Virus record (IMG/VR): IMGVR_UViG_3300042879_001323
Span: 1-31,638 of that record
DNA length: 31,638 nucleotides
Origin: a virus
Direction: 5' to 3' (one strand)
Within the stretch, counting starts at the first letter, position 1; each line of letters begins with the position of its first letter. The position numbers and the translations under genes were made by a program. This document shows positions 8,160-15,241 of this stretch, one piece after another. The notes below the pieces were generated by a model. It ran no database searches. It had not been told where the DNA came from and saw only the letters and a program-made list of their open reading frames with translations.

Positions 8160-8514
8160 ATTAAATAATTTTTTTATTCAACGTATTGAAACGCAAATAG
8201 AACGTGGAATCCCTGACGTTCATTATTGTGTTAACGGTGTATCAGGTTGGATTGAGGGTAAATATCTTAAAACACCTAAAAGAGATAATACAAAAGTTAA
8301 ATTAAAAATAACTGTTGAACAATTAGCTTGGCATAGAGCTTATAGTATATATGGTGGTAAAGTTTTTATTTTAGTTAAAAAAGATAGAGAAGTTTATTTA
8401 TTTGCTGGTAAAGATGGAAATGATTTAGCAATAGGATTATCTAAAGAAGAATTTGAAAAACGTGCACTTGCGAAAGATTGGAACACAATAAAGATAATAT
8501 TGTCGCAAAAATAA
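8122..8514 (+). CDS. VRR-NUC-like nuclease of the PD-(D/E)xK superfamily
   Basis: A 130-residue protein with the core pattern GIPDV (29-33) then GWIEGKY (43-48), giving Asp32, Glu45 and Lys47 as the PD...ExK triad, followed by a helix with AWHRAY where VRR-NUC proteins have their conserved Q.xxx.hx element. Such small phage nucleases act as structure-specific endonucleases or junction resolvases. The ATG at 8122 lies inside nadE in another frame; an adjacent ATG at 8125 is an equal candidate. No substrate can be assigned. It closes the dense replication/nucleotide operon, and is followed by the first real intergenic gap. Confidence 0.7.
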   Translation: MMEKLLWKQIRNKLNNFFIQRIETQIERGIPDVHYCVNGVSGWIEGKYLKTPKRDNTKVKLKITVEQLAWHRAYSIYGGKVFILVKKDREVYLFAGKDGNDLAIGLSKEEFEKRALAKDWNTIKIILSQK

Positions 8515-8538
8515 TTTTTATATAATAAATTAAGAATA

Positions 8539-8584
8539 GAGATAAATACTCTAATAATTAACCAATTGTGTGGGTATTTATCTC
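8539..8584 (+). promoter_or_regulatory. 11-bp inverted repeat in leader of DUF2786 gene
   Basis: GAGATAAATAC (8539-8549) is the exact reverse complement of GTATTTATCTC (8574-8584), with a 24-nt loop. The right arm ends 6 nt before the GAAAGG ribosome binding site of the gene at 8602. There is no T-run after the stem, so it is not a classic terminator. It could be an mRNA stem, an RNA processing site or a protein operator. A similar stem followed by the same CTCGTNAACA...GAAAGG string occurs before 10918. Confidence 0.5.
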
Positions 8585-8601
8585 GTAACAGAAAGGTAGA
8601 A

Positions 8602-9342
8602 ATGTCAAAAGAAGATATAATAAAAAAAATACAAAAGCTTTTGGCAGTATCTAAAGACAAAGGCGCTTCTGAAAACGAAGCGATGATGGCTGCAGATATG
8701 GCTCAAAAACTTTTACAAGCTCATAATCTTTCTCTAGGTGAGATTAAGAATAATGAGAATGTAGAACCAATTAATAAGGAATCTTTTGAAGTTGAACGTG
8801 ACGTATGGAGAGGTTGGATACGAAACGCAACTGCAAAACTTTATTATTGTACTACTTATAGTTCATTTAAATTAGATGAATTATATAGAAGGGTTAAAGT
8901 TACAGTTTTTGTTGGCCGAGAATCAAATCGAATTGTAGCTAAACATATGTCAGATTATTTTATTGAGACAGTAGAACGTTTAGCTGATAAAGAATTTGAG
9001 AAAGTTCCTGGCAATAGAAGCGAAGTAAATAGAATGAAACATGCTTTTAAACAAGGTTGTGCTAGTCGTTTATCACAAAGATTAAGAGATAAATATGCAG
9101 AATCAAATAAACCAGTAGAATATACTGGAATTAATAACCCTGATAATTTACCTTTATCTTATAAAAATGAAGAAAAAGCAGTGGTGGAATGGTTAGAAAA
9201 TCAAGGAATAAAATTAGTATCAAAATCAACTAGATTTAGTGTTCGAGATAGAGTAGCTTTCGGTCGTGGCTCAGAAAAAGCCAACGATATTGGACTAAAT
9301 ACTCAGGTAAATGCTAATGCTAGAGGATATATCTCAAATTAA
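8602..9342 (+). CDS. DUF2786-domain protein
   Basis: Residues 1-45 (IIKKIQKLLAVS..GASENEAMMAADMAQKLLQAHNLSL) carry the DUF2786 signature, a short helical domain common in phage and plasmid proteins. The remainder contains WRGWIRNATAKLYYCT and a C-terminal RVAFGRGSEKANDIGLN resembling the domain that often follows DUF2786. Function is unknown in the family; nucleic-acid association is often guessed. I chose the ATG at 8602 because GAAAGGTAG precedes it by 2-10 bases; an upstream start at 8566 would run through the hairpin arm. Its end overlaps the peptidase gene by 32 bp. Confidence 0.72.
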   Translation: MSKEDIIKKIQKLLAVSKDKGASENEAMMAADMAQKLLQAHNLSLGEIKNNENVEPINKESFEVERDVWRGWIRNATAKLYYCTTYSSFKLDELYRRVKVTVFVGRESNRIVAKHMSDYFIETVERLADKEFEKVPGNRSEVNRMKHAFKQGCASRLSQRLRDKYAESNKPVEYTGINNPDNLPLSYKNEEKAVVEWLENQGIKLVSKSTRFSVRDRVAFGRGSEKANDIGLNTQVNANARGYISN

Positions 9343-9637
9343 AGTAGGTTATTTTACGGTGGACGTAAAATTTACGTCCACTGAAGACTATGGAGAATTT
9401 GATCACGAAACTAAAAAAATTACAATTTCAAATTCAATTTCTGATTTAGAAAAATTTAATACATTACTTCACGAATGTTTTCACGCAATTCTCTTTGAAA
9501 GAGGATTAAGTGCAGATGGAGGATTTTTATTTGATAAAGAAAAGGAAGAAGAATTATTAGTTAATCAATTAACTAATGGTTTTATTACATTATTACAAGA
9601 TAATCCAAAAATAAAAAAATTAATTTCGGGCTGTTAA
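9311..9637 (+). CDS. Small HExxH zinc metallopeptidase-like protein (ImmA/IrrE type)
   Basis: The 108-residue protein has LLHECFHAI (52-60), a HExxH zinc motif with His54, Glu55 and His58. An EE pair after a helix (KEKEEELLVNQL) could supply the third ligand. Short phage proteins of this kind resemble ImmA/IrrE peptidases, which cleave repressors; no helix-turn-helix domain or repressor partner is visible here. Starts at 9311 or 9317 are both inside the DUF2786 frame, suggesting translational coupling. A perfect 23-nt palindrome lies within codons 17-24. Confidence 0.65.
   Translation: MLMLEDISQIKVGYFTVDVKFTSTEDYGEFDHETKKITISNSISDLEKFNTLLHECFHAILFERGLSADGGFLFDKEKEEELLVNQLTNGFITLLQDNPKIKKLISGC
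9359..9381. repeat. Perfect 23-nt palindrome inside the metallopeptidase gene
   Basis: GTGGACGTAAA (9359-9369) and TTTACGTCCAC (9371-9381) are exact reverse complements around one central A. It codes for VDVKFTST. Eleven-base arms with a single-base centre are unlikely by chance in this AT-rich DNA, and the arms are richer in G+C than their surroundings. It may be a dimeric-protein site or an mRNA hairpin. Confidence 0.7.
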
Positions 9638-9662
9638 TTTCAAAATTAATACTTATAGTGTT

Positions 9663-9962
9663 ATGCATATGTTTGATATTAAAGATGAAATAGATAAGTT
9701 ATTAAATGAATTTCATTCATCACCTACTCGTAATTATTGGGTAGAAATAAGTTACTATGAAAAGAAAAATCCAAATAAGATACTTACACTAGAGTTTGCA
9801 CAATTTGATAACGATCCTTTTTTTCCTAGAACTTACAGAATGTTTAATTTTTTAAAAGCTAAAATGAAAGATTTTGAGTTTATTGATTTAGAAGTTATAC
9901 CTTATCTAAAAGAAATTCCTAAGTACGTAGAAAATTTTCAAACTGAATTTACTATACATTAG
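9663..9962 (+). CDS. Hypothetical protein, 99 aa
   Basis: I do not recognise this protein. It is mixed alpha/beta by composition, rich in aromatic residues (RNYWVEISYYE; PFFPRTYRMFNF), with no signal peptide or membrane segment. It follows a 25-bp gap with no clear Shine-Dalgarno; in-frame ATGs at 9663 and 9669 both fit. The sequence is one clean open frame with codon use like its neighbours, so it is probably real. Confidence 0.55.
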   Translation: MHMFDIKDEIDKLLNEFHSSPTRNYWVEISYYEKKNPNKILTLEFAQFDNDPFFPRTYRMFNFLKAKMKDFEFIDLEVIPYLKEIPKYVENFQTEFTIH

Positions 9963-10006
9963 TTGTATACTTAAAAATCTAAAAATTTAAAATAATAATA
10001 AATTAT

Positions 10007-10600
10007 ATGAAAAAAAGCTCATTTAAAGCTCTTTATTCACACGGTTTAATATATATCCATATACTACTATGGCTGACTATTTTTATTTATTTAAATTTTT
10101 CAGCAACTTTAAAAGAACCCGTCTTTAAGTATAATAACAATAGAGAATTTATTGTTGAACTTCAAAGATGTATAGATTATCATCATCAATATATTCCTAA
10201 AAATCAAAGAATACCTGATGAAATGATAATAGCTCAGGCGATAGTAGAAAGTGATTATGGTACAAGTCGATTTGCTATAGAAGCAAATAATCTTTTTGGA
10301 ATTAGAACATATAAGAAAGAAGAAAAACAATTAAAACCACTTCGTAAACCTAATGCCAATTTTGGCGTAAGAGTATTTAAAAGTAAATGCGATAGTGTAA
10401 GATTTTATATGATCATGATGAATAATCATCATGCTTATCAATCATTTAGAGCTTTACGAGATAATGGAGTCAAAGAACCGTTGATCCTTATTACCAAATT
10501 ATATAATTTTAGTGAGAACAAGATGTATTATTATTTATTAAGAGAAGTTATTATTAATTTAAGAAAGGATAATAATGAAAGTAAAAATAATAAAACGTGA
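10007..10600 (+). CDS. Membrane-anchored glucosaminidase endolysin (Bax/FlgJ-like)
   Basis: Residues 13-32 form one hydrophobic segment (LIYIHILLWLTIFIYLNF) after a basic N-terminus, a signal anchor with no obvious cleavage site. The rest matches the Bax/FlgJ N-acetylglucosaminidase fold: PDEMIIAQAIVESDYGTSRFA (70-90) holds the catalytic Glu81, and NNLFGIR (94-100) is the conserved substrate-cleft motif. Such enzymes cut the glycan strands of peptidoglycan. Signal-anchor-release endolysins reach the periplasm through Sec and wait tethered to the membrane, which fits this layout. Short single-span proteins at 12494 and 12586 are candidate holin-type partners. It overlaps the next gene by 26 bp. 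Confidence 0.8.
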   Translation: MKKSSFKALYSHGLIYIHILLWLTIFIYLNFSATLKEPVFKYNNNREFIVELQRCIDYHHQYIPKNQRIPDEMIIAQAIVESDYGTSRFAIEANNLFGIRTYKKEEKQLKPLRKPNANFGVRVFKSKCDSVRFYMIMMNNHHAYQSFRALRDNGVKEPLILITKLYNFSENKMYYYLLREVIINLRKDNNESKNNKT

Positions 10601-10841
10601 TCAATTAATAGAAGCAAATGAAATTGCTTTAAAAAATAATTGGCCAAGACATTTTAAAGAACATAATTTTGATGAATTTCATGAAGATCAAGATTGGCCT
10701 ATTCTTTTTTATGCTAAAATCAGAGATCATAGAACAAGAGTTCTATTTGAACATGATAATGGCGAATTATATCAATTAGATGTGGATAATAATATTTTTA
10801 ATAATTTAGGAGAAAGAGAAGAAAATATTGTATTAAATTGA
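10575..10841 (+). CDS. Hypothetical protein, 88 aa
   Basis: Unrecognised soluble protein. The start at 10575 is inside the endolysin gene and is preceded by AAGGATAATA, an adequate ribosome binding site. The middle is rich in acidic residues and tryptophan (HFKEHNFDEFHEDQDWPILFY), and the C-terminus looks like beta strands (RVLFEHDNGELYQLDVD). Coupling to the endolysin does not establish a lysis role. Confidence 0.55.
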   Translation: MKVKIIKRDQLIEANEIALKNNWPRHFKEHNFDEFHEDQDWPILFYAKIRDHRTRVLFEHDNGELYQLDVDNNIFNNLGEREENIVLN

Positions 10842-10865
10842 TAAGTATTAATTTAAATTAAAATT

Positions 10866-10896
10866 GAGAGAAAAATCGCCACCCGGTTTTTCTCTC
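10866..10896 (+). promoter_or_regulatory. 10-bp stem-loop before the DUF3846-like gene
   Basis: GAGAGAAAAA (10866-10875) pairs perfectly with TTTTTCTCTC (10887-10896), with the GC-rich loop TCGCCACCCGG. The stem stands 21 nt before the ATG at 10918 and is followed by CGTTAACATAGAAAGGAAG, which contains the ribosome binding site. Right arm and spacer resemble the element at 8574-8600. It could terminate upstream transcription, but the T-run is inside the stem rather than after it. Confidence 0.5.
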
Positions 10897-10917
10897 GTTA
10901 ACATAGAAAGGAAGAAT

Positions 10918-11253
10918 ATGAGTAAAACTTATAAACATATCTTTATATGGTCGTCAGGTTTAAATATCGAAACTGATTTAAAAAGACCTATCGAAGAATT
11001 AGAGCATCTTCAAGGAGTAGTTAGTGGTTTAATAGAACAATCTCAAGGAAGATATGATGGTAAAAATTATACGATGTGGGTTAACGAAGAAGGTCTTTTA
11101 CATAATTTACCAGTAAATCAAAAAGCTACGAAGGCATATCAGGATTATTGGTTTTGGTACGAAAATGAAAATCCAGGAACGATTGATCGTACTCGTGTAG
11201 AACAAACTCATATAGTTGGAAATGTAGTTTTAATAGATGAGCAAGGAGAATAA
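10918..11253 (+). CDS. DUF3846-like protein
   Basis: The pattern LEHLQGVVSGLIEQ, then MWVNEEGLLHNLPVNQKAT, then HIVGNVVLIDEQ follows the DUF3846 arrangement (LQ..VGG.I, vNEEG...lp.N..AT, GN..l). This small domain is common in phages and plasmids and has no known function. The ATG at 10918 has AGAAAGGAAG just upstream and is preferred over a TTG at 10864, which would read through the hairpin. The protein is 111 residues. Its end overlaps the next start by 17 bp. Confidence 0.65.
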   Translation: MSKTYKHIFIWSSGLNIETDLKRPIEELEHLQGVVSGLIEQSQGRYDGKNYTMWVNEEGLLHNLPVNQKATKAYQDYWFWYENENPGTIDRTRVEQTHIVGNVVLIDEQGE

Positions 11254-11512
11254 ATCTGATTATTTCATAGGGGTGGGTAGTACAATTAATACAATTCGTT
11301 TTATTGGTCCTTTTGAAAGATTAGTTTCAGCAAAAAAATTTTATCATCAAAACGAAAAAGACCCTGCTTTTAATCCTCATAAAGAGATAGTTCAAATTTA
11401 TAAAGTTATTACACCTCAAAAGTTTTTAGAAGAATCACAAAAATTATTTGATATGTATTTCGCAAGACGAAATGTTATTGATTTTTTAAATTACAAGAAA
11501 AAAAAGAAATGA
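11237..11512 (+). CDS. Hypothetical protein, 91 aa, lysine-rich tail
   Basis: Unrecognised. The N-terminal half looks alpha/beta (YFIGVGSTINTIRFIGPFERLVSAKKFYHQ) and resembles small phage proteins of unknown role; the C-terminus ends in six Lys/Tyr residues. The start ATGAGCAAGGAG is inside the preceding gene, and the stop TGA overlaps the next ATG, so it belongs to a coupled micro-gene chain. Confidence 0.55.
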   Translation: MSKENKSDYFIGVGSTINTIRFIGPFERLVSAKKFYHQNEKDPAFNPHKEIVQIYKVITPQKFLEESQKLFDMYFARRNVIDFLNYKKKKK

Positions 11513-11664
11513 AATTTATTACTGTAGATAAACTGAACGAATTAATTAATAGTAATAAAATAAGACAGAAAGATAGAGAATATTTTGATGATCTATACCA
11601 TTATAGATTTTATTTAAAAGAAATTGTAATGGACTGGCTTATAAAAAAGAAAGAAAATGATTAG
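11509..11664 (+). CDS. Hypothetical micro-protein, 51 aa
   Basis: ATGA overlap with the upstream stop. The protein begins MKFITVDKLNELINSNKIR and is predicted mainly helical, with a charged tail KKKEND. No membrane segment. I keep it because start and stop couple exactly to both neighbours and the frame fills otherwise unexplained sequence. Function unknown. Confidence 0.5.
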   Translation: MKFITVDKLNELINSNKIRQKDREYFDDLYHYRFYLKEIVMDWLIKKKEND

Positions 11665-11833
11665 TTTAAATACATTATCGACTATATACAATCGTTGGGG
11701 AGATAGAGAAGAATTACATCCTCTTGCTTCTGCCGATGCGGAATTATGGCGTAATGATTTAACCGAGGATCAAGTAGATTGGTTAAAACGTTTTATTTTA
11801 TTATGGAATAAAACAAAAAAGAAAGAAAGATAA
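11657..11833 (+). CDS. Hypothetical micro-protein, 58 aa, tryptophan-rich
   Basis: The ATG at 11657 overlaps the upstream stop by 8 bp, and its TAA (11831-11833) shares its last A with the next ATG. Four Trp residues in 58 (YNRWGD, ELWRND, VDWLKR, LLWNKT) and a helical amphipathic C-terminal half suggest a small folded protein. I do not recognise it. Confidence 0.5.
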   Translation: MISLNTLSTIYNRWGDREELHPLASADAELWRNDLTEDQVDWLKRFILLWNKTKKKER

Positions 11834-12099
11834 TGAAAAATATAAAAGTAAAGGTTGAAGTAATAGTTCCAACGACTTTTGAGTTAGAAATAACTGACAA
11901 AAAACTTTGGAAAGAAAGAAAAGATGAGTTCTTTTCTTCATGTAATAGTGAAAAAGATATGGGAGCTTATATTCAAACTGATTATTGTGAAGAAGATTAC
12001 GGTGTTAAAATCATAGATGAAACTATTGAAGAAGATCATTTGAATAGAGATTTTGGAAATATAATACAAACATGGGACGAAAATGGAAAAGCCAGATAA
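11833..12099 (+). CDS. Hypothetical acidic protein, 88 aa
   Basis: Begins with a beta-strand-like NIKVKVEVIVPTTFELEIT, then an acidic section with SEKDMGAYIQTDYCEEDYG. It resembles small phage proteins of the type seen near DUF3846 genes but I cannot name a family. TAATG overlap with the upstream gene and 17-bp overlap with the downstream one. Confidence 0.55.
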   Translation: MKNIKVKVEVIVPTTFELEITDKKLWKERKDEFFSSCNSEKDMGAYIQTDYCEEDYGVKIIDETIEEDHLNRDFGNIIQTWDENGKAR

Positions 12100-12274
12100 T
12101 TGGAAATTATATCATAAAACTAAAGATGAATTAAAAATTGCTTTAGAAAATCATTTAAAGTCGATTGATTTAGTTTTTGTCTACGATAACACAAATAACG
12201 ATGGTGACTATGAAGCTCATATGGAATCTTTATGTGTCTCTGAAATGCATAAAATATTAAGGACTTATGAATAA
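12083..12274 (+). CDS. Hypothetical protein, 63 aa
   Basis: Unrecognised soluble protein, MEKPDNWKLYHKTKDELK at the start and an acidic middle (VYDNTNNDGDYEAHME). It starts inside the upstream gene and its last 8 bp overlap the next start. The tight coupling on both sides is the main support. Confidence 0.48.
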   Translation: MEKPDNWKLYHKTKDELKIALENHLKSIDLVFVYDNTNNDGDYEAHMESLCVSEMHKILRTYE

Positions 12275-12497
12275 AAATAAATATATGTTAATCTACTGGT
12301 GGGGTTATAATAACAATAGTAATGATAATAAACCTTTTGTAGAGTGGATCGATAAAAATGCTGAAGAATACTTTACAGAAAATAATGGGTTTGACATCGA
12401 TGATATTGAAGATATAAAAGAATTATCTCCAGGAGATGATCACGAAATATGGGGTGCTGCTAGTACTTCTAAATTAACGATATATTGTTACGCATGA
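12267..12497 (+). CDS. Hypothetical protein, 76 aa
   Basis: Unrecognised. Aromatic-rich start (YMLIYWWGYNNNSND) followed by an acidic segment (DIDDIEDIKELSPGDDHE) and a beta-like C-terminus. It overlaps the previous gene by 8 bp and the next by 4 bp. Confidence 0.5.
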   Translation: MNKNKYMLIYWWGYNNNSNDNKPFVEWIDKNAEEYFTENNGFDIDDIEDIKELSPGDDHEIWGAASTSKLTIYCYA

Positions 12498-12589
12498 TTT
12501 GGTTTATATTAGGTACAATTTTTGGAATTTGGATCGGTTGGAAATACGAACATGTTGTAAATGATATTATAGAAAGTTATTTTAAATGA
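12494..12589 (+). CDS. Single-span membrane micro-protein, 31 aa
   Basis: ATGA overlap with the upstream stop. Residues 2-16 (IWFILGTIFGIWIGW) form one hydrophobic span with a GxxxG-like spacing, then a short charged tail KYEHVVNDIIESYFK. Tiny single-span phage proteins can be holins or holin regulators; this one follows the endolysin by about 1.9 kb in the same transcription direction. That role is speculation. Confidence 0.5.
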   Translation: MIWFILGTIFGIWIGWKYEHVVNDIIESYFK

Positions 12590-12675
12590 TTGAATTATTA
12601 AGAGAATTATATGCATATGAAATTATATTTATATTCCTATTAGGTTATTTACTTGTTTTATTTATGACTAAATAA
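12586..12675 (+). CDS. Single-span membrane micro-protein, 29 aa
   Basis: The ATG overlaps the previous stop by 4 bp. A charged helix MIELLREL precedes a strong hydrophobic span (IIFIFLLGYLLVLFM, about residues 13-27). Together with the 31-residue protein before it, it forms a coupled pair of membrane peptides. No family recognised; a holin/antiholin pair is one possibility. Confidence 0.45.
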   Translation: MIELLRELYAYEIIFIFLLGYLLVLFMTK

Positions 12676-12693
12676 AAATATTTTATAATCGTT

Positions 12694-12867
12694 ATGAATT
12701 ACGAATATAAATGGGTACACGAATATAATATAAAAAAATTTAAAAATAAAATTATACCACTAAAAGCTATTCCGTTTATGTGTAATCATATGCCTGTAGT
12801 TCATAAAGGTAAATATAAAGGTTGTATAGGAATAGTAGGTCTAATTCTTTGTATAGTTAAAAAATGA
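12694..12867 (+). CDS. Hypothetical basic protein, 57 aa, hydrophobic C-terminus
   Basis: Basic N-terminal part (YNIKKFKNKIIPLKAI), then CNHMPVVHKGKYKGC, and a C-terminal hydrophobic stretch (IGIVGLILCIV) before two lysines, as in a tail-anchored peptide. It ends in ATGA overlap with the next gene. No clear ribosome binding site; moderate support only. Confidence 0.42.
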   Translation: MNYEYKWVHEYNIKKFKNKIIPLKAIPFMCNHMPVVHKGKYKGCIGIVGLILCIVKK

Positions 12868-13397
12868 ATATCTTTTATTTAGACGAAAATCCTAAGAAAT
12901 GCGCAGAGTATCATTGCGATAAACACGTAGTTAAGATGATTATCGAATATGCGCAATTACTCTCTACAGCCCACCGGCTTTGTGATGGAATAGAGAGCCG
13001 TGGATCAAGCAAGTCGGGTAAGAGACAAGTAAGAGTATGGAAGCTTGACGATTCACGTGAAAATAGCCTGTATTTAGCGAGTCATATCAATCACCCAAGT
13101 AATATATGGACACGCTCTAGTGTAGAGAATTATCAATGGTTATGGCAGTTATGGTATAATCTATGTAAAGAGTACGAAGAAAGATATAGCAAAACTCATG
13201 CGTCATGGATCAAATTAGCTACTCATTTATCTATTCCACCTCATAATATTCCAGAGATAAGAGCAACTCCTATACCACTTTGTATGCCTGACGAATATAA
13301 GCACAAAAATCCAATTACAGCTTATAAGACTTTTTACATTAAAGAAAAAATTAAGTTCGCAACGTGGAAAAACGGCGTTCCTCATTGGTTTAAATAG
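12864..13397 (+). CDS. Conserved phage protein of unknown function, 177 aa
   Basis: The sequence has a conserved look I associate with an unnamed phage family seen in marine genomes: MNIFYLDENPKKCAEYHCDKHVVKMI.EYAQ at the start, then SRENSLYLASHINHPSNIWTRSS, and a C-terminal YKHKNPITAYKTFYI..K..FATWK. The His/Cys/Asp cluster near residues 13-20 and the recurring Trp/His residues hint at an enzyme or nucleic-acid binder. No catalytic signature that I can name. It has a somewhat higher G+C than nearby genes. Confidence 0.65.
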   Translation: MNIFYLDENPKKCAEYHCDKHVVKMIIEYAQLLSTAHRLCDGIESRGSSKSGKRQVRVWKLDDSRENSLYLASHINHPSNIWTRSSVENYQWLWQLWYNLCKEYEERYSKTHASWIKLATHLSIPPHNIPEIRATPIPLCMPDEYKHKNPITAYKTFYIKEKIKFATWKNGVPHWFK

Positions 13398-13436
13398 CTA
13401 TTTACATTACATATAAAATGTGGTATGCCAATCTAA

Positions 13437-13667
13437 ATGATTGTGCGCTATCAATTCAGACGAGGAGGATATTACGCCTCGGGACAATGTGAATGTGATA
13501 GTTTAGAACAAGCAGAAGAATTGTTGTGGAAAATTCCACTTAAACATTTCGACTGGAAATATATGGATAAGTTAATTAGTGAAACATCTAATTATCTTAC
13601 CATTGAGGAGATAAAGAATAGTGGAGACAAAACTACTAAATCTTTTGAACAAAAAGAGAGCACTTGA
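13437..13667 (+). CDS. Hypothetical protein, 76 aa
   Basis: Unrecognised; N-terminal RYQFRRGGYYASGQCECDSLEQAEELLWKIP suggests a small alpha/beta domain. It starts with ATG at 13437 without a good ribosome binding site, after a 39-bp gap that holds no evident signal. Its 3' end overlaps the GTG-start frame below by 47 bp in another frame. Confidence 0.45.
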   Translation: MIVRYQFRRGGYYASGQCECDSLEQAEELLWKIPLKHFDWKYMDKLISETSNYLTIEEIKNSGDKTTKSFEQKEST

Positions 13668-13794
13668 AGCAAAATGGGCAAGTGAATTTTTAGCTCATTA
13701 TCAAGTAACTCTAGGTATGATTCATCTTTCTAAAGAGATTAAGAGTATCGAACAAGAGATGGTAAACACTCAAGAAGAATTAGTTAAGGAGTAA
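13621..13794 (+). CDS. Hypothetical helical micro-protein, 57 aa (GTG start)
   Basis: A GTG at 13621, 10 nt after GAGGAG (13605-13610), opens a frame of 57 codons. The product is almost wholly helical and charged (NKKRALEAKWASEFL; HLSKEIKSIEQEMVNTQEELVKE), a likely coiled coil. Because it uses GTG it is easy to miss. Small coiled-coil proteins often sit before fibre genes; function unknown. Confidence 0.5.
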   Translation: METKLLNLLNKKRALEAKWASEFLAHYQVTLGMIHLSKEIKSIEQEMVNTQEELVKE

Positions 13795-13838
13795 TTCTTA
13801 ACTGTACAAGTGTATTGATCAAATATACCATATAAACT

Positions 13839-14009
13839 ATGGCTAAAATACCACTTACACGTCTTAATAATGCACCCGAAGAATATGCTTCTGTTGATTT
13901 TAATCAACTCATTGAAGACTTATTAGATATTATTAAAATTTTAAACTCTACCTATCCTAAAGATATTCAAGATTTAGAAGATAGAAAAACTTGGTTTTTC
14001 ATGAGATGA
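13839..14009 (+). CDS. Small protein before fibre-like gene, 56 aa
   Basis: The ATG at 13839 opens MAKIPLTRLNNAPEEYASVDFNQ, then a helical middle (LIEDLLDIIKILNSTYP), ending with TWFFMR. Its stop TGA (14007-14009) overlaps the next gene's ATG in an ATGA junction, so it is coupled to the virion protein. It is probably a small virion-associated or fibre-assembly protein, by position only. Confidence 0.5.
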   Translation: MAKIPLTRLNNAPEEYASVDFNQLIEDLLDIIKILNSTYPKDIQDLEDRKTWFFMR

Positions 14010-15241
14010 GTTGCGATAATGTAAATTCAGGACCTAATAATCCTACTTATATTGCTATAGGTGGTAATAATACAGATGCGTTTGGAAGATTAAGAGTTTC
14101 TAATCCTTTAACTATTTTTGACAGTAAGAGTATCATGTCTCAGAATAGTTTATTTGATCCATCAACCGCAAATGGTGGAAGTGTTACTTATACAGCTAAT
14201 AAATCTACAGTTAATTTAAATGTAACAGAGGCAGTGGGATCTAAAACAATAAGACAATCTAAAAGAGTGATGTCTTATCAGCCGGGTAAATCATTACTTA
14301 TTTTTAATACTTTTGTAATGAATACTTTAACAGCCAATCTAAAACAAAAAGTTGGAATGTTCGATGCTAATAATGGAATATTTTTTACAGCAGATGGAAC
14401 TACACTTAAAATAGTCAGACGAACTTATACATCGGGAGTTTCTGTTGATACTGAAATATCACAATCATCTTGGAATGGTGATAAATTAGATGGAACTGGC
14501 GCAAGTGGATTTACACTAGATCCAGCAACATCTAATATATTATTTATAGATATAGAATGGTTAGGAGTAGGTTCTGTTAGAGTAGGTTTCGTTATTAATG
14601 GACAGTTGATCACGGCTCATACTTTTTATAATGCGAATAGTTTAACAACTGTTTATATGCAAACGGCAAATCTACCTATTCGTTATGAAATTGAAAGAGC
14701 TGGAACGTTAACAGCTGGAACTTATACATTACAACAAATATGTTCTTCGTGTATTTCTGAGGGTGGTTATTCTCCACAGGGAGAAGAACAAATGATTAGT
14801 ACAGCAACTGTGAGTGCTGGTGTAAATTTAGCTACAGCAAATACTTATTATAATATTGCAACGATTAGAATCAAAACAGCAAGACCCTATGCTGTTATAG
14901 TTCCATCAGGAGTAGATGTTTTAAACATATCAAATGGAGATTTTGAATGGGGATTATTTGTTAATGCTACACCATCTTCTGCCTTTTCATACTCAAGTTT
15001 TAGTGATAATGTTGAATATGATTTAACTACAGTTGATTTAACTGCAACAGGAACTAGAATTGCTGGTGGTTATTTAGGCGGTAAAACTGCGCCATTTACT
15101 TTAGGTGGTGATTTTATAGCTTTTGCAAATCAACTTGGACAAACTATTGCAGGCGTGTCAGATACTTTAACATTAGGTGTAAGACCTGGAACTGCTAATG
15201 GAGATGTATCAGGTTTATTAAAATGGTATGATTTAACATAA
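14006..15241 (+). CDS. Virion structural protein, fibre/spike-like
   Basis: The protein of 411 residues is rich in Ser, Thr, Asn and Gly with few Lys, typical of beta-rich virion surface proteins. A conserved-looking DAFGRLRVSNPLTIFDSK lies near residues 24-41. The middle reads as a jelly-roll-like domain (IDIEWLGVGSVRVGFVINGQ..AHTF), and the C-terminal third is repetitive in T/A/G. I prefer the ATG at 14006 (ATGA overlap) over a TTG at 13991. It is probably exposed on the particle, perhaps as a receptor-binding or head-fibre component. No signal peptide. Confidence 0.68.
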   Translation: MSCDNVNSGPNNPTYIAIGGNNTDAFGRLRVSNPLTIFDSKSIMSQNSLFDPSTANGGSVTYTANKSTVNLNVTEAVGSKTIRQSKRVMSYQPGKSLLIFNTFVMNTLTANLKQKVGMFDANNGIFFTADGTTLKIVRRTYTSGVSVDTEISQSSWNGDKLDGTGASGFTLDPATSNILFIDIEWLGVGSVRVGFVINGQLITAHTFYNANSLTTVYMQTANLPIRYEIERAGTLTAGTYTLQQICSSCISEGGYSPQGEEQMISTATVSAGVNLATANTYYNIATIRIKTARPYAVIVPSGVDVLNISNGDFEWGLFVNATPSSAFSYSSFSDNVEYDLTTVDLTATGTRIAGGYLGGKTAPFTLGGDFIAFANQLGQTIAGVSDTLTLGVRPGTANGDVSGLLKWYDLT

